A stretch of 64,000 bases of DNA from Nematocida parisii ERTm1 (GCF_000250985.1 NW_013524648.1:1-64000), one strand, 5' to 3'. Positions 46,233 to 56,099 are shown, numbered from the stretch's first letter. A program made the numbers and translations. The notes: a model not told the origin generated them from the sequence alone.

Positions 46233-48743
46233 TTAATAAGTATTAGTTTGTTTTATGCTAGCTATACTGGCCAGTAATTCTTCTATTATACGGTCTAGAT
46301 CAACGCATGCGGAGTCATTCTTATTAGCCAAGTTCTTAGTAGAAGAAGAACTAGCTTCATCAAGTGAATGAAATGGTAAAGAGTTCTTTAAGGCGCTGTG
46401 TGGATGTAGATGCATATCAGAATAGTTTTTTCGTCTCTGATAATTTGTATCATCCAAACTCTCCTGTGGTTTTAGTCGGGACCTTTTCTGTGATATAGCT
46501 TCGCCTTTTGATACTTTATCATGGTACACAATTGAATCCGCTGTGGATGGTTCTGATATTAAAGGATTCTTTTTTGGTTTTGGATATGATTCAGTCGCTT
46601 TTATATTTATTGGGCGAGTTAGCCAGCGCATACTTGACTGTTCTAAATTACTACTTTCTTTTTCCTTTGGAGAAGGAAATTGTGGAGATGACACATGATC
46701 TTTATCGCTTTGCTTCGAACTGGTAGAAAGACATTTTTTCTCTCTGGGTTCCTGCTTATGGTCTGTGTCTAATAGGTCATACGTTAGTGTCAATTTAGGT
46801 AGCGGGTAGGTCTTTGCTTCACTTAAATTATAGCTGGTTTGCGCATGCATCTTCTCCTGCTGAACGTCTCTGCGAATAATATGAGGTGATTTTTTAATAG
46901 TTGAACTATGCTCTAAACATGGCCTATTTGATTTAGTTACTAGGCTATTCACAGAAGAAGTGGGCTCTTCTGGATAATTAACAGGATTTTTTTCCTCAGG
47001 TATCTCTATCCTTGCTCTTTCACCTATCCAGCCTTTTCTCCGAGATGCACTTGGCCTTATTACTATAGTGTCATCACTAGAAGTGCTACTTCTTTCTCTA
47101 TTCCATTTATCTGCATTATTTCTATGTTCACTAATAATATTTTTTCTATTTATACTTGATGATCGTTTTGTAGAGCTTATTGTTGATAATCTTTTAGAGT
47201 CGCTCGGTGATTTGGATGATGTGTTGCCACGGTTTGTATTTGTTTTTGATCGAGAATCTTCACGACTGCTTCGATCAGTTCCTTTAATAAATGAAAAGGC
47301 TGATGAAATTTTGTTAATTATCTTACTTGCTTTAGACTTTTTCTTTGTAGAAAGTGGTAAACAATCGTTATGGGGCATTGTTTTATAAGATCTATAGCAG
47401 TATTCTTCATCTTTCCAAGAAGAGTGCGCATTCGGGTATAATTTAGTAGATGAAACATCCGGGGCTATGCAGGATGGTGCATCAATTGAATAATAGGTAT
47501 GGGATGAGCTGGTTATTGTACTTTCTGAATTACTTCTATTTCGCGATGTCATATGTGATGAAAGTGTGCTCTTTCTATTTTTTGAGAATGGCGCCAAATA
47601 CTCTGAATCAACACACTCTCCTTTTTTAAGGCTATTGGTATTTCTCCAATATATATTTTTATCCACCTGTGGCGAATAAAATCCTCTTCTATCTACTTCA
47701 TATGATATAGCATGATTAGAGAAATAATCATCGCCGTTATATGTTTTTACTGGTGCATTTATCTTGTTAAATGGCACCTCGCCGTTCTGTAAAAAGTGAA
47801 TGTTGTTCTCAGAAATAGAATGAACATATTTCCTTTCTACAGGTATTTGCATGTCTTCAACTGGATCTATAGGTATAGACATAAAATTATTCCTGCCTGA
47901 AACAACTTGGAATAATTGCATCTTCAAGTCCTTCTGCAGTATATAATCACAGAACTCCTGCCCGCTGTATCTATGGAATATGGTCAAATACTGATCAACA
48001 TACTGTGTTAGCTCATATAATGACAGATTGGAAAATGCCTTTCTTATCCGCCTACAACAAATAACTTCCAATTCATCGTATACAGTAGTAAAATTTAAAA
48101 TACAATCCTCAGCTGTTTTCTCTCTACGCGAATTAAAAGAATGATTTATCATACCACTGCTTTGCTGATTGATTGATTGAAATATGTAATGATCTATTAA
48201 ATGTGTATCCCTCTGTGGGAATATTTGCAGAATAGTGAAAATATGCCGAGCAATTAAGTTAGACACTATTATCTGTAAACAAATATTTGTTGCCTGGGAT
48301 ATATCAACAGCAATGTCTTTTCTTATGTGCTCTTTATTATTTCCCATAAGCACTTCTGCAACACCAAATAACCTATTGATTAGGTCTGCATGTGTTTTTA
48401 TATTTTCAATTGGGTAGATATTTTCATCTATTATGTTTATAACCGTCAATATTCTTAATATTTCCGATTGTGTATTTACTTTTAATAAAAGCTCAAGTGT
48501 TCTTCTTGCGCCTATTATACTCTTATCCATATTATGCGGCTTTTTTTTTATTTGTTCCTCTAATATAATTACCTTGTGTAAATCCCTTACCAATAAATTG
48601 TCAAGTGGTCTGCCCCAGAGAGAATAGTTTATCATTTGTGTGCTTCCATTGACCTGTGATGAATATAATGCTGTAATCAGTAAATGAACCAACCAAGCAT
48701 AAATATATGGATAAACAGCATTCTTCTGTTTGATCAGCTTCAT
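46233..48743 (-). CDS. Large secreted Ser/Lys-rich protein
   Basis: 836 residues, not recognised. An N-terminal hydrophobic segment (YIYAWLVHLLITALYSS) is a probable signal peptide. Residues ~40-300 are a helical domain (DNLLVRDLHKVIILEEQI, RRTLELLLKVNTQSEILRIL, LCYILQ-like CDYILQKDLKMQLFQ). Residues ~300-810 are disordered, rich in Ser/Lys/Arg/Thr with runs such as SRSNSESTITSSS and SSTKRSSSINRK, and a short helix (DLDRIIEELLASIASIK) closes the chain. A palindromic element lies 62 bp upstream of the start. The plan (signal peptide, helical domain, long disordered tail) suggests a secreted host-interacting protein, by inference. Confidence 0.65.
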   Translation of the reverse strand: MKLIKQKNAVYPYIYAWLVHLLITALYSSQVNGSTQMINYSLWGRPLDNLLVRDLHKVIILEEQIKKKPHNMDKSIIGARRTLELLLKVNTQSEILRILTVINIIDENIYPIENIKTHADLINRLFGVAEVLMGNNKEHIRKDIAVDISQATNICLQIIVSNLIARHIFTILQIFPQRDTHLIDHYIFQSINQQSSGMINHSFNSRREKTAEDCILNFTTVYDELEVICCRRIRKAFSNLSLYELTQYVDQYLTIFHRYSGQEFCDYILQKDLKMQLFQVVSGRNNFMSIPIDPVEDMQIPVERKYVHSISENNIHFLQNGEVPFNKINAPVKTYNGDDYFSNHAISYEVDRRGFYSPQVDKNIYWRNTNSLKKGECVDSEYLAPFSKNRKSTLSSHMTSRNRSNSESTITSSSHTYYSIDAPSCIAPDVSSTKLYPNAHSSWKDEEYCYRSYKTMPHNDCLPLSTKKKSKASKIINKISSAFSFIKGTDRSSREDSRSKTNTNRGNTSSKSPSDSKRLSTISSTKRSSSINRKNIISEHRNNADKWNRERSSTSSDDTIVIRPSASRRKGWIGERARIEIPEEKNPVNYPEEPTSSVNSLVTKSNRPCLEHSSTIKKSPHIIRRDVQQEKMHAQTSYNLSEAKTYPLPKLTLTYDLLDTDHKQEPREKKCLSTSSKQSDKDHVSSPQFPSPKEKESSNLEQSSMRWLTRPINIKATESYPKPKKNPLISEPSTADSIVYHDKVSKGEAISQKRSRLKPQESLDDTNYQRRKNYSDMHLHPHSALKNSLPFHSLDEASSSSTKNLANKNDSACVDLDRIIEELLASIASIKQTNTY

Positions 48744-48805
48744 AGTAAAATTTCTGTTTTACTTTTTTTAATTTAAATGAAAAACCAGGTATTTTATGGT
48801 TTGTA

Positions 48806-48842
48806 GGACATAAATAATATCTTACTTTAAATAAATCATATA
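48806..48842. promoter_or_regulatory. Dispersed palindromic element, copy e
   Basis: GGACATAAATAATATCTTAC...AATAAATCATAT, 62 bp upstream of the 836-residue secreted gene's start; faces copy f. Confidence 0.5.
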
Positions 48843-49059
48843 TAGTTCACATTATGTAGTTCAAATTCAGGACTTAATTTAAATTTTATTATGCCGCGAG
48901 TATAAATAAAGTCGGCAGTAATAATTAACTCCAATTAATCTAAAACAGGCCCCATCTAATTATTTACAATAAACATAGCTTAGAACACAGTATGAACAAG
49001 TATAACAGTGAACTTTAACAGAGTTTGGTCAATTGCTATTTAAAATTATGCGAGCTGTG

Positions 49060-49092
49060 TATGATTTATTAAAAATAAATATTATTTATGCC
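49060..49092. repeat. Dispersed palindromic element, copy f (inverted)
   Basis: TATGATTTATTAAAAATAAA...ATTATTTATGCC, the reverse complement of the consensus; its mate e lies ~220 bp away. Confidence 0.5.
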
Positions 49093-49442
49093 CTACAAAT
49101 TATATTCTAAAGTATTTTTATTACAATCTGAAATTTACATTTCGGGATATTTTTATATTATAACTTATACCGCTCCTTTATATATAAAAAGGTATTGTTT
49201 GGATTTGTTGCAAACGTATACTAAGCACTAGCTATATTAATAATTTCAAAGCAGTATGGAAGATTTTCTATTTTTATTTACAACGTATATTTAATATTTT
49301 AATTATGTAGATTTATGCTCTCTAGTTAAATTACTTTTATGTTCACTAAAGGACTTTATTCTTTTTTTATTATTAAGAAAAATAAAATAATAGCAATTGC
49401 ACAGTGATATAAACCAAAAAACCGCCATTTATTTCATGCACT

Positions 49443-49877
49443 TTATTTTACAGAAATCGCAAATGCTCTTATTTTCTGATCTGCCCCCATTACACCATCT
49501 GCCTGTACTTCTCGAATTAGCAGACTTGATTTCTTCTCTTCCGGCGCATCTAATTTTATCTGTATACCATCAGAACCGGCAGCGCCGCCTGCTGGAGTAA
49601 AACATATACTGGTGATTCCTTGATTAACAGCTTCTTTCATGGCAACTTCAATTTTTGGTGATTCTATGATATAAACCATAAGAACATATGACCCAAATAC
49701 CAAGTTGCTTTGGTCTTTTGCCAATATTACCTGTAGAGAAGCATACCCACTAAAATTACTTTCTTTTATGCAAGATATATTATGTCCATCTATAACGAAG
49801 ACCTCTGGCGCTGCCTTTTCTCCGTAGACATTCCAAAGAAAAAGCACAACCGATACTATCCTTAAAACTAAGCCCAT
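49443..49877 (-). CDS. Small secreted protein, unknown
   Basis: 144 residues. A clean signal peptide (LVLRIVSVVLFLWNVYG) precedes a mixed strand/helix mature chain (EVFVIDGHNISCIKESNFSGYASLQVIL, SYVLMVYIIESPKIEVAMKEAVNQGITSICFTPAGGAAGSDG) with two cysteines and one N-x-S sequon. No TM helix or retention signal follows, so a secreted or ER-lumen product is expected. Not recognised. Confidence 0.6.
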   Translation of the reverse strand: MGLVLRIVSVVLFLWNVYGEKAAPEVFVIDGHNISCIKESNFSGYASLQVILAKDQSNLVFGSYVLMVYIIESPKIEVAMKEAVNQGITSICFTPAGGAAGSDGIQIKLDAPEEKKSSLLIREVQADGVMGADQKIRAFAISVK

Positions 49878-50165
49878 AATACACGAAAAACTCTTTTCTA
49901 TTATATCTTAAATAATCAAAATATAGAACTGCACCTATTGGCAGAATTTAAAACCTATTTTAGAATGATTGTATTTTTGTCTTATACATGGCAGTTGGTA
50001 GATTCCTTGCAGGTTAATCAAAACAGCCCTATTGGTACATTCAATTCTTGGCCATGCACTCTATCTACATAATGAATTGTGTATTTACTTATATATACTT
50101 GTCTACTCTAATATACCAAAGCATTTACACGTTAGAGAGCGCTTTTAAATTTCTAAATTATTTCT

Positions 50166-50813
50166 TTATACTTCCCCTAGTACATCGTTTATATAACTGT
50201 GTGACAGGCAAGTTATAAAGGTTGTGTGCGTGTGAGACTTTGGTGTGTTGCTTTTATTTATTTGCTTAAGAATAGCAGTAGAAGATATTCTAATGCTTAT
50301 ATCCAGACTACAGCAGTCTTTTCTATAAAAAGCAAAGGATAGTATTTTAACATGGTGTTTTTTCACTTCACTTTCTGCTACACTGCTTACCATGCATACT
50401 TTCTGAATAAACAGAAGAGCTTTGTAATACTGCACATGCTTTGGGAATAGGGCACTGTCAGATGCATCTAGCCGCTGGAGTGCTATCTTTAAGGCCTGGT
50501 TTAGTATTATTGAATCCATGAATGCAGCAGAAATAAGAAGGCCTACTTCTTTCAGTGCGTCTGTCTCATAGTTAGATAGGGTGTGTCTAATGAATTTTTC
50601 ACTTTTAGAATATCCCATGGCCCAGTACTTCAGACCCAGTATTTTTTTCTTGCAGATGGAATATGCGCTCATATTTAAGTTCTCAGGGGATTCTCTCCAC
50701 TTATTACACTTGGTAATGCAAAGCAGCCAATAAGAATAAATTAAATCCAGCCCATCCCTTGCATAAAAGCCAACAAGCATACACTTTACTCGAATAGATA
50801 CGTGTCGCATCAT
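50166..50813 (-). CDS. ENTH-domain-like (epsin-type) protein
   Basis: 215 residues. The central part (~80-190) resembles an ENTH domain: IRHTLSNYETDALKEVGLLISAAFMDSIILNQALKIALQRL, then HVQYYKALLFIQKVCMVSSV.ESEVKKHHVKILSFAF, then ISIRISSTAILKQI. This follows the epsin order, with A.SN near the start, a helix with W/F, then YKAL.LL.YL...G and VR.RA..I. Epsins bind PtdIns(4,5)P2 at endocytic membranes. The N-terminal ~75 residues have a basic, hydrophobic look and no clathrin or UIM motifs are seen. The call rests on helical pattern matching only. Confidence 0.4.
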   Translation of the reverse strand: MMRHVSIRVKCMLVGFYARDGLDLIYSYWLLCITKCNKWRESPENLNMSAYSICKKKILGLKYWAMGYSKSEKFIRHTLSNYETDALKEVGLLISAAFMDSIILNQALKIALQRLDASDSALFPKHVQYYKALLFIQKVCMVSSVAESEVKKHHVKILSFAFYRKDCCSLDISIRISSTAILKQINKSNTPKSHTHTTFITCLSHSYINDVLGEV

Positions 50814-51121
50814 AAACCAACAAAATTAGGAAGATTATGCCAGACTTTCCAAACAGCTATTTAAAATAATCTGCCATGCAGTCAACTTGAAGCGCAAATG
50901 CACACGAAAAACGAAGCTTTATACAATACTTCTATTAAAAACGAGCATATACTAAAATAATGTAAATTGCTATAGTAAAGGGTTAACCAATTAATTCTAA
51001 AAATAGTGTTAAAAATACCCTATTTACAAACTACCGTAAAAGAATTAATTCTCTTATATACAAATAGCACGTTTCATATCTTTTATGCGTGTGGATGGAT
51101 AGATATATGCGAACAAGTAAA
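50814..51121. other. AT-rich spacer
   Basis: Short spacer; nothing recognised. Confidence 0.5.
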
Positions 51122-51820
51122 TCACTCAATTCCATCCAGCTCATTTGCTATTTCATGGTTTGTATCTCTGTGGGTGGCCTCATCTGCACGGATTGCAAGG
51201 GTTACATCCAATAATGTAGCATTGCTGGGTAGATTCCAATACTTCTTTGCTATTTCAGGCGCTGGTACATTTGGAATTATTCCTGCTTCAATTTCCTTAA
51301 CCATTTCTGTATACGAAATAATTGCCTCTTCTTCTAAATATCCAACTAGCCGATGCGCAGTCCGCTTTGAAATAAGATACAGCAGCAAATACGCATTAAA
51401 GAACACGCCCTGCAAACCCATTACAATCAGTCTTTCAATAAGCAACGGCTTTGCTACCTCCATCCATGTCATTAAGTGCATTCTTTCATTCTCTGCCTCA
51501 GCTAGAAGTATTCTAATATTAGAGTCATCCTTCATGTTTCTAAGCGACTTTAAGTGGCGAATCACCCCCCCAACCATCCCAGGAATAGCAGCAACCGTCT
51601 CCAAAACAATCGCCCTGTGCACATACCTCCTATAAAATACAACATCAGCAATCATCCGCAGCCCTTTCACAGTTCTCCATGCAAAAATATCTGAAAAGTC
51701 CTTTTGTGGTAAATGTTTTCCAACCTCTACATCCACACTTTCCAACTCATTGTGTGTTATTTTTTGCAAAAACTCTGGCCGCACTACCTGCGCAGGGTGC
51801 ATCTCTCTTACACTTTGCAT
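51122..51820 (-). CDS. AOX: Alternative oxidase (mitosomal ubiquinol oxidase)
   Basis: 232 residues. It oxidises ubiquinol and reduces oxygen to water without proton pumping. All diiron ligand motifs are seen: LETVAAIPG (Glu74), AENERMHL (Glu112, His115), YLEEEA (Glu163) and RADEATHRD (Glu214, His217). The hydrophobic helices around [14 protein letters not shown] and [18 protein letters not shown] anchor it in the membrane. The N-terminus before the catalytic domain is short (~45 residues), leaving little room for a long mitosomal targeting signal. AOX is known from some microsporidia, where it re-oxidises glycerol-3-phosphate-derived ubiquinol in mitosomes. Confidence 0.93.
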   Translation of the reverse strand: MQSVREMHPAQVVRPEFLQKITHNELESVDVEVGKHLPQKDFSDIFAWRTVKGLRMIADVVFYRRYVHRAIVLETVAAIPGMVGGVIRHLKSLRNMKDDSNIRILLAEAENERMHLMTWMEVAKPLLIERLIVMGLQGVFFNAYLLLYLISKRTAHRLVGYLEEEAIISYTEMVKEIEAGIIPNVPAPEIAKKYWNLPSNATLLDVTLAIRADEATHRDTNHEIANELDGIE

Positions 51821-51932
51821 ATTTTTTAAATTAACTTTTACACCATAATAACCCGAAAATTCCTTACACTAATTGTACTTTATTTTCAGCCAGACTGCAT
51901 ATGCTTCTTTTTAGGTTTCTGGGCATTTCAAT

Positions 51933-52826
51933 TTACTCTTTTTCTTGGTCATAGTATCCAAAGTATCCTTTAAACCGCTCATCCCCAAAATAATTGGCTT
52001 CTGCGTCCTTGTCTTTATATTCATACTGAATGGCCTGCTCCTGCCCGGCACCTTTATCATGCCATCCAACGCCTTCTGAGTACTCTTCATTATACTTCCA
52101 TGCTTCGCCTTGGGAATACTCGGGCCACTCTTGAGTGTACTCTTCTCTCTCCCGCTCCCTTCTATTGTATAGAAGGCCGCAGGAACTGCACAGCCACTCA
52201 TTACTATTGCCCCTTTTCCAAAGAGGTGTTTGAACTACACCGCATCCTCTACACACTCCTTTTTCAATATTATTCTTAATTGCCTTTGTTTTTCCATCGG
52301 GTGTTACACTAAATGGTCTATTACTCCCATGCAGTCTCTGATATAATCCACATGCATTACACAGGAGTATTTTATTGCTGGTGCTTCTTCTCCATGCAGG
52401 AGTTGTGGTTGTGCCGCAGTTAGTGCACACTCTGAACTTAGACTTCTTCCGGGTCATACTCTTTTCCTTCTTGGCTTTTTTCTCTGTGTTTGGCCATGGA
52501 TCGGCTGGTTTCTCCCGCTCTCTTTCTTCTGTCCACTGCCAGCCCTCTCTGCTGTAGTCCTCTGGCCTGTATTCATTGCTTCTATAATCATCTGGCCGAT
52601 ACTCCCCATATCTATCTAATGACTCTCCCCATGAAGGCTTTTCTGTGTACTCTTCTCTAAATGAGTAGGGCTCTTCTGTATGGTAGTTCTTCTGGTATTC
52701 TGGAGTATTTGTGTACATGTCGGCATGGTATTCTTCTATTCCCTCCTTGTCATCACTTATTTCCTCTGAATATTCATTGATATTGTTCATTTGATTATCT
52801 ATTTCTTGTCTCGTTCTCTCCGTCAT
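51933..52826 (-). CDS. Two-finger GATA transcription factor
   Basis: 297 residues from ATG 52826 (the longer frame starts with GTG). Two GATA-type zinc fingers: CTNCGTTTTPAWRR...LCNACG at 134-159 (C-x2-C-x18-C-x2-C) and CRGCGVVQTPLWKR...LCSSCG at 192-216 (17-residue loop), each followed by a basic extension. The N-terminal ~115 residues are rich in Glu/Tyr/Arg with YRPDDYRSNEYRPEDYS repeats. The C-terminal ~80 residues are Glu/Tyr-rich. Fungal two-finger GATA proteins of this kind regulate iron or nitrogen genes, but that cannot be read from the sequence. Finger pairs in N-to-C order with a 17/18 loop split are typical of iron-responsive GATA repressors (SRE1/SREA), which is only a hint. Confidence 0.85.
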   Translation of the reverse strand: MTERTRQEIDNQMNNINEYSEEISDDKEGIEEYHADMYTNTPEYQKNYHTEEPYSFREEYTEKPSWGESLDRYGEYRPDDYRSNEYRPEDYSREGWQWTEEREREKPADPWPNTEKKAKKEKSMTRKKSKFRVCTNCGTTTTPAWRRSTSNKILLCNACGLYQRLHGSNRPFSVTPDGKTKAIKNNIEKGVCRGCGVVQTPLWKRGNSNEWLCSSCGLLYNRREREREEYTQEWPEYSQGEAWKYNEEYSEGVGWHDKGAGQEQAIQYEYKDKDAEANYFGDERFKGYFGYYDQEKE

Positions 52827-52974
52827 ATGTTTATAAATCACAAATAGTTTAAGATTCAGTCTAAGACATATTATTATAGATTGATCTGTTTCTGTAAGAT
52901 TCTAAATAAATAAACAAAAGATAATTTTGATGGTAAAGATAATAAATATTTCATTTTTTTATATAAAGCAGCTA

Positions 52975-53145
52975 ATGGTGCAGGGGGTATTAAGCAAAAG
53001 AAAGGGGAAAGTTGTTCAAAAAAAGAGAATGAGTCTGTGCAAGTATAAGAAAATAAAGAAAAAGTGCGGATCAAAGGAGAAAGAGAAGAGACAAATAAGA
53101 AACCAGATTGAAGAACACTTAAAAGAGAAGAGTAAACGAGTATAA
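52975..53145 (+). CDS. Small Lys-rich protein, possibly UPF0390-like
   Basis: 56 residues from ATG 52975 (MVQGVLSKRKGKVVQKKR). An earlier ATG at 52930 gives a 71-residue form with a hydrophobic N-terminus of no clear meaning. The chain is strongly basic, ending KRQIRNQIEEHLKEKSKRV. The MxQG start and a basic body before a charged helix recall the UPF0390/LYDG10 family of small nuclear or nucleolar basic proteins, but the match is weak. A spurious frame is possible. Confidence 0.35.
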   Translation: MVQGVLSKRKGKVVQKKRMSLCKYKKIKKKCGSKEKEKRQIRNQIEEHLKEKSKRV

Positions 53146-53994
53146 AAGTATTATAGCTCTTTTTATACTTGCAAATAAAATTATTTCTATACGAAATAAC
53201 CCGAATATTAGAAGTAACTCAGTCACACAAATAGAGCGAACTTTATTGTAATAAGAGAGAATATGAGATAATTAATGGAACTGTCTTTGTTGTTGAATAC
53301 AGAAGACACTTTATGATATCTAATATAAACAATAATATACAGAAATATAAACATATGAAAAGTGTATTTATACAACATAGAATCATAAATAATAGAACTA
53401 TAGTATGTATTAGCACAGTTAATAAACATTTAGTAATAGAAATAACTTGAAGTATGGTGTTGCATAGTATGCAATGATTATTGTATTAAGTAACGAAATA
53501 GACGGTTTTATTTATAGTATAGTGCAAATAATAATTGTACTATGCACAAGAAGTGGTAGGCCGTTCTATAATTTAGCATGTCTTTATAAAGAGGATTAGA
53601 GTTCTTGGTTTATAATTGAATGCCTTTTATAAATTTGTGGTATATTACTTATAGTAACTAAGAGCAATAATAGATTGAAGTTTAGAAAATCTTAGAAGTT
53701 AAAATTTAATAGCTTTCTAGTACGCTCTGCAAATAGCAGATAATTACTAAAATTTGGATGTGTTTTTAGAAGTATTATAGTGATTAAACTTGGTTCACTC
53801 TATGTGCATTCTTTGGTTGGCATAGAAAATAATCGAACTTCTCTGAAGCAACCAGTAGTTTTTTGTTGTATGCTACTGCTATGAGAAATAAATTTTACTT
53901 TTCTTGGCGTTGGATATTTCGGGCTGACTCTGTAATAATTAAATAATAGTCAAATAATAGATGACCTATGTATTTATTAGGTAGCTGCTACGTA
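53146..53994. other. Strongly AT-rich spacer
   Basis: 849 bp, no gene. ATAACCCGAA at 53196-53205 and TTTCGGGCTGACTC near 53911 belong to the recurrent spacer motif family. Confidence 0.55.
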
Positions 53995-55371
53995 TTAAAT
54001 AGCACTCTTACTTCTCCACTTTCTTATATAAATAGTAGTAGACAGAGTGGCTGCTGCCACCCCAAAGCATCCTGCAAGTCTGAATAGGCGTTCTTTGTTC
54101 TGGATATCTGTTCTTTCAGTGTTTGAAAAGGTATAATAGCTTAGTAGTCCAGAAAGGAATGGTGCCAGCCCACTATACACTCCAGTGAATATTCCCTGTG
54201 CAAGTGTCTTTTGGTTTGGCTTTGAGAATTTATGTGCTAGTTTTACAGCTACATATATAAACAGCGCGCTGTATACTGATTTGAACAATTCAGCAATAAA
54301 TGGCATGTAGTATGTAATCCAGCTCTGCTGTGGCGTAAAAGAGTAAATTAGCGAGCGAGTTGCACCCAGGGATATTCCCACAGGCAGCAGTGCTTCTAAA
54401 GTAACCCTGTCACCAAGCCAAATGACAATGCTCCATACAAATAGCTCTCCTATTGTACGCACAAAGTATATGTATGCTTGGTCTGATTTGCTTTTTCTGG
54501 TATTCATAAGATACTCACTCAAGTATGCCTGGAGAGAAGATCTAGAAATACCACTTCCCATTGCACAGAGAATAAGCGTTGTGTAGTTTATGCTGAATAG
54601 TTGCGAAATAAACTTGGCATTTGAAATAACCACTTTGAATGGGTATAAAACACCACCGCAGAGAGTGTTAAATAGCGAATTTCTATTTTCTGTTTGAGTT
54701 TGCGTTAAAGTTCTTCTTTTTTCAGCTTCCTCTGCACTTTCTTCTGCATTCTTTGTATGCTTGACTTCATCTATATTCATAATGCAGAATAATATACATG
54801 CCACAGTAATAGTTCCAAATAAAAGCGTGTTTAAAAGGATGCTCTTACTGAGGAACTTCTTGTCGTTAATGAGCTTCTGTATTACCATGTTAATAATATA
54901 TGTAATACTGTGCCCAAGTGTGCTGAACACACGAATGTTGCTGTACCTATGCCCCATGCCTCTGCTGTTCAAAATGGCCAAGCACTCAGCATCAATTGTT
55001 GGAAGAATTGAAGAATCTGCTATTATGTGAAGGCATCCCAGAAGAACTACTAACCTCTTGTCCTCTACCATTTTATTAATGAGCATGAAAAGTGTTAGTA
55101 TGAATGTACACGTGGCAATAAATGTGGCAATGAGTGGCCGTATATATTTTTGGGATATATACGTGGATGTAATTGACCCCCCTAGTTTTATTACACTTAT
55201 CATCTCAACTAGCGAGTACTCTTTTGAAGAAAGCTCAAATATTTCCTTTGCTATAGTTTCTCTATAGTTATGTGAGGAGTATATTACTATGTGTATAAAG
55301 AAATAGATAAGTATAAACTGGACTAGAATAAACCTATTACTTTGGTGGGACTTTTTTGTCTCTGCTAACAT
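53995..55371 (-). CDS. MFS transporter, NupG-like nucleoside symporter candidate
   Basis: 458 residues from ATG 55371; the extension to 55419 starts at TTG. About twelve hydrophobic helices are visible. The first is FILVQFILIYFFIHIVIY. SRGMGHRYSNIRVFSTLGHSITYI corresponds to the typical YG.IR.WGSIG block of NupG/LacY-like carriers. Near the end LAQGIFTGVYSGLAPFLSGLLSYY matches the LAQGL..GLYFG.G...GSL..G block. A 40-residue charged loop (EESAEEAEKRRTLTQTQT) lies in the middle as in the fold. Nematocida is known to carry a NupG-type nucleoside:proton symporter gained from bacteria, and this gene could be that or a related paralog. It likely imports host nucleosides. Confidence 0.55.
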   Translation of the reverse strand: MLAETKKSHQSNRFILVQFILIYFFIHIVIYSSHNYRETIAKEIFELSSKEYSLVEMISVIKLGGSITSTYISQKYIRPLIATFIATCTFILTLFMLINKMVEDKRLVVLLGCLHIIADSSILPTIDAECLAILNSRGMGHRYSNIRVFSTLGHSITYIINMVIQKLINDKKFLSKSILLNTLLFGTITVACILFCIMNIDEVKHTKNAEESAEEAEKRRTLTQTQTENRNSLFNTLCGGVLYPFKVVISNAKFISQLFSINYTTLILCAMGSGISRSSLQAYLSEYLMNTRKSKSDQAYIYFVRTIGELFVWSIVIWLGDRVTLEALLPVGISLGATRSLIYSFTPQQSWITYYMPFIAELFKSVYSALFIYVAVKLAHKFSKPNQKTLAQGIFTGVYSGLAPFLSGLLSYYTFSNTERTDIQNKERLFRLAGCFGVAAATLSTTIYIRKWRSKSAI

Positions 55372-55458
55372 TAAAATCAGGGGTAAAAGTTTTCCATTTT
55401 TTATACTTTTATTCGACAAGAAAACTATATTTAATTTTATCAGAATTGAAAAATTTTA

Positions 55459-55635
55459 ATGTCAAATAATAAAAAGAAGCAATCAGCTAAAATAATAGGA
55501 GGAATCATTGTGACCATAATCATATCATTTCTTATTGTGGCATTATTCCTGAAGCCATCATTAATACCACTAATAGGGGCTTTTTTGGGAGTTAAAGCAA
55601 TTTTTGACGCCATGAGTAGTGGTAGCTCTAAATGA
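55459..55635 (+). CDS. Small single-TM peptide
   Basis: 58 residues from ATG 55459 to TGA 55635. A basic N-terminus (SNNKKKQSAK) is followed by one hydrophobic helix (IIGGIIVTIIISFLIVALFL) and a short Gly/Ala-rich second one (PLIGAFLGVKAIF). It is oriented divergently from the MFS gene, 87 bp away. No relative is recognised; the amino-acid pattern is protein-like. Confidence 0.4.
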   Translation: MSNNKKKQSAKIIGGIIVTIIISFLIVALFLKPSLIPLIGAFLGVKAIFDAMSSGSSK

Positions 55636-56099
55636 ATAACTTTTTAGTTATTTAATACACACATACATAAATAATTATTTACAATATTAGAGTATTGTAG
55701 CATGGTTTATAGTTCTATTTAGTTATTGTATAACTAACTTAATAAACTTATAGAGAACATATTTTGATTAGACATGTGATTATAATAAATCCTTTGAATA
55801 TATAAATTCTAATGTTGCTGCTTATGTCAAGATTTTATGTGTTATAATACTATACTCTATATTACACGCATAAAAATAATTTTTATAGAATGTTTTAGTT
55901 ATTTTTATAAATTCCCTTTTATTTATGTTCTTCTCATAGAATAAGTAATAGAAATTATTTGAGCATTTAATAGTAAAAATTTCTTTTCATATTGTAAAAC
56001 AATTCTGGTACATTATTGACATATTTCAGCTACATCTGGATATTTATATGATTGTAACAGAATATTTATAGCAGTTTATTATTTTAGTTAAGATAGGAT

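Larger units (their letters stand above)
48744..49442. other. AT-rich spacer with facing palindromic elements
   Basis: No gene. Two oppositely oriented copies of the palindromic element (48806-48842 and 49060-49092) flank ~220 bp. The outer ends are also similar (TTTGTAGG at 48800 and CCTACAAA at 49092-49099), making arms of about 45 bp. This looks like a small inverted-repeat element. Confidence 0.6.

Noticed and set aside
53223-53429. 68-residue minus-strand hydrophobic frame
   Set aside because: Composition is that expected of very AT-rich spacer; no conserved neighbour support.
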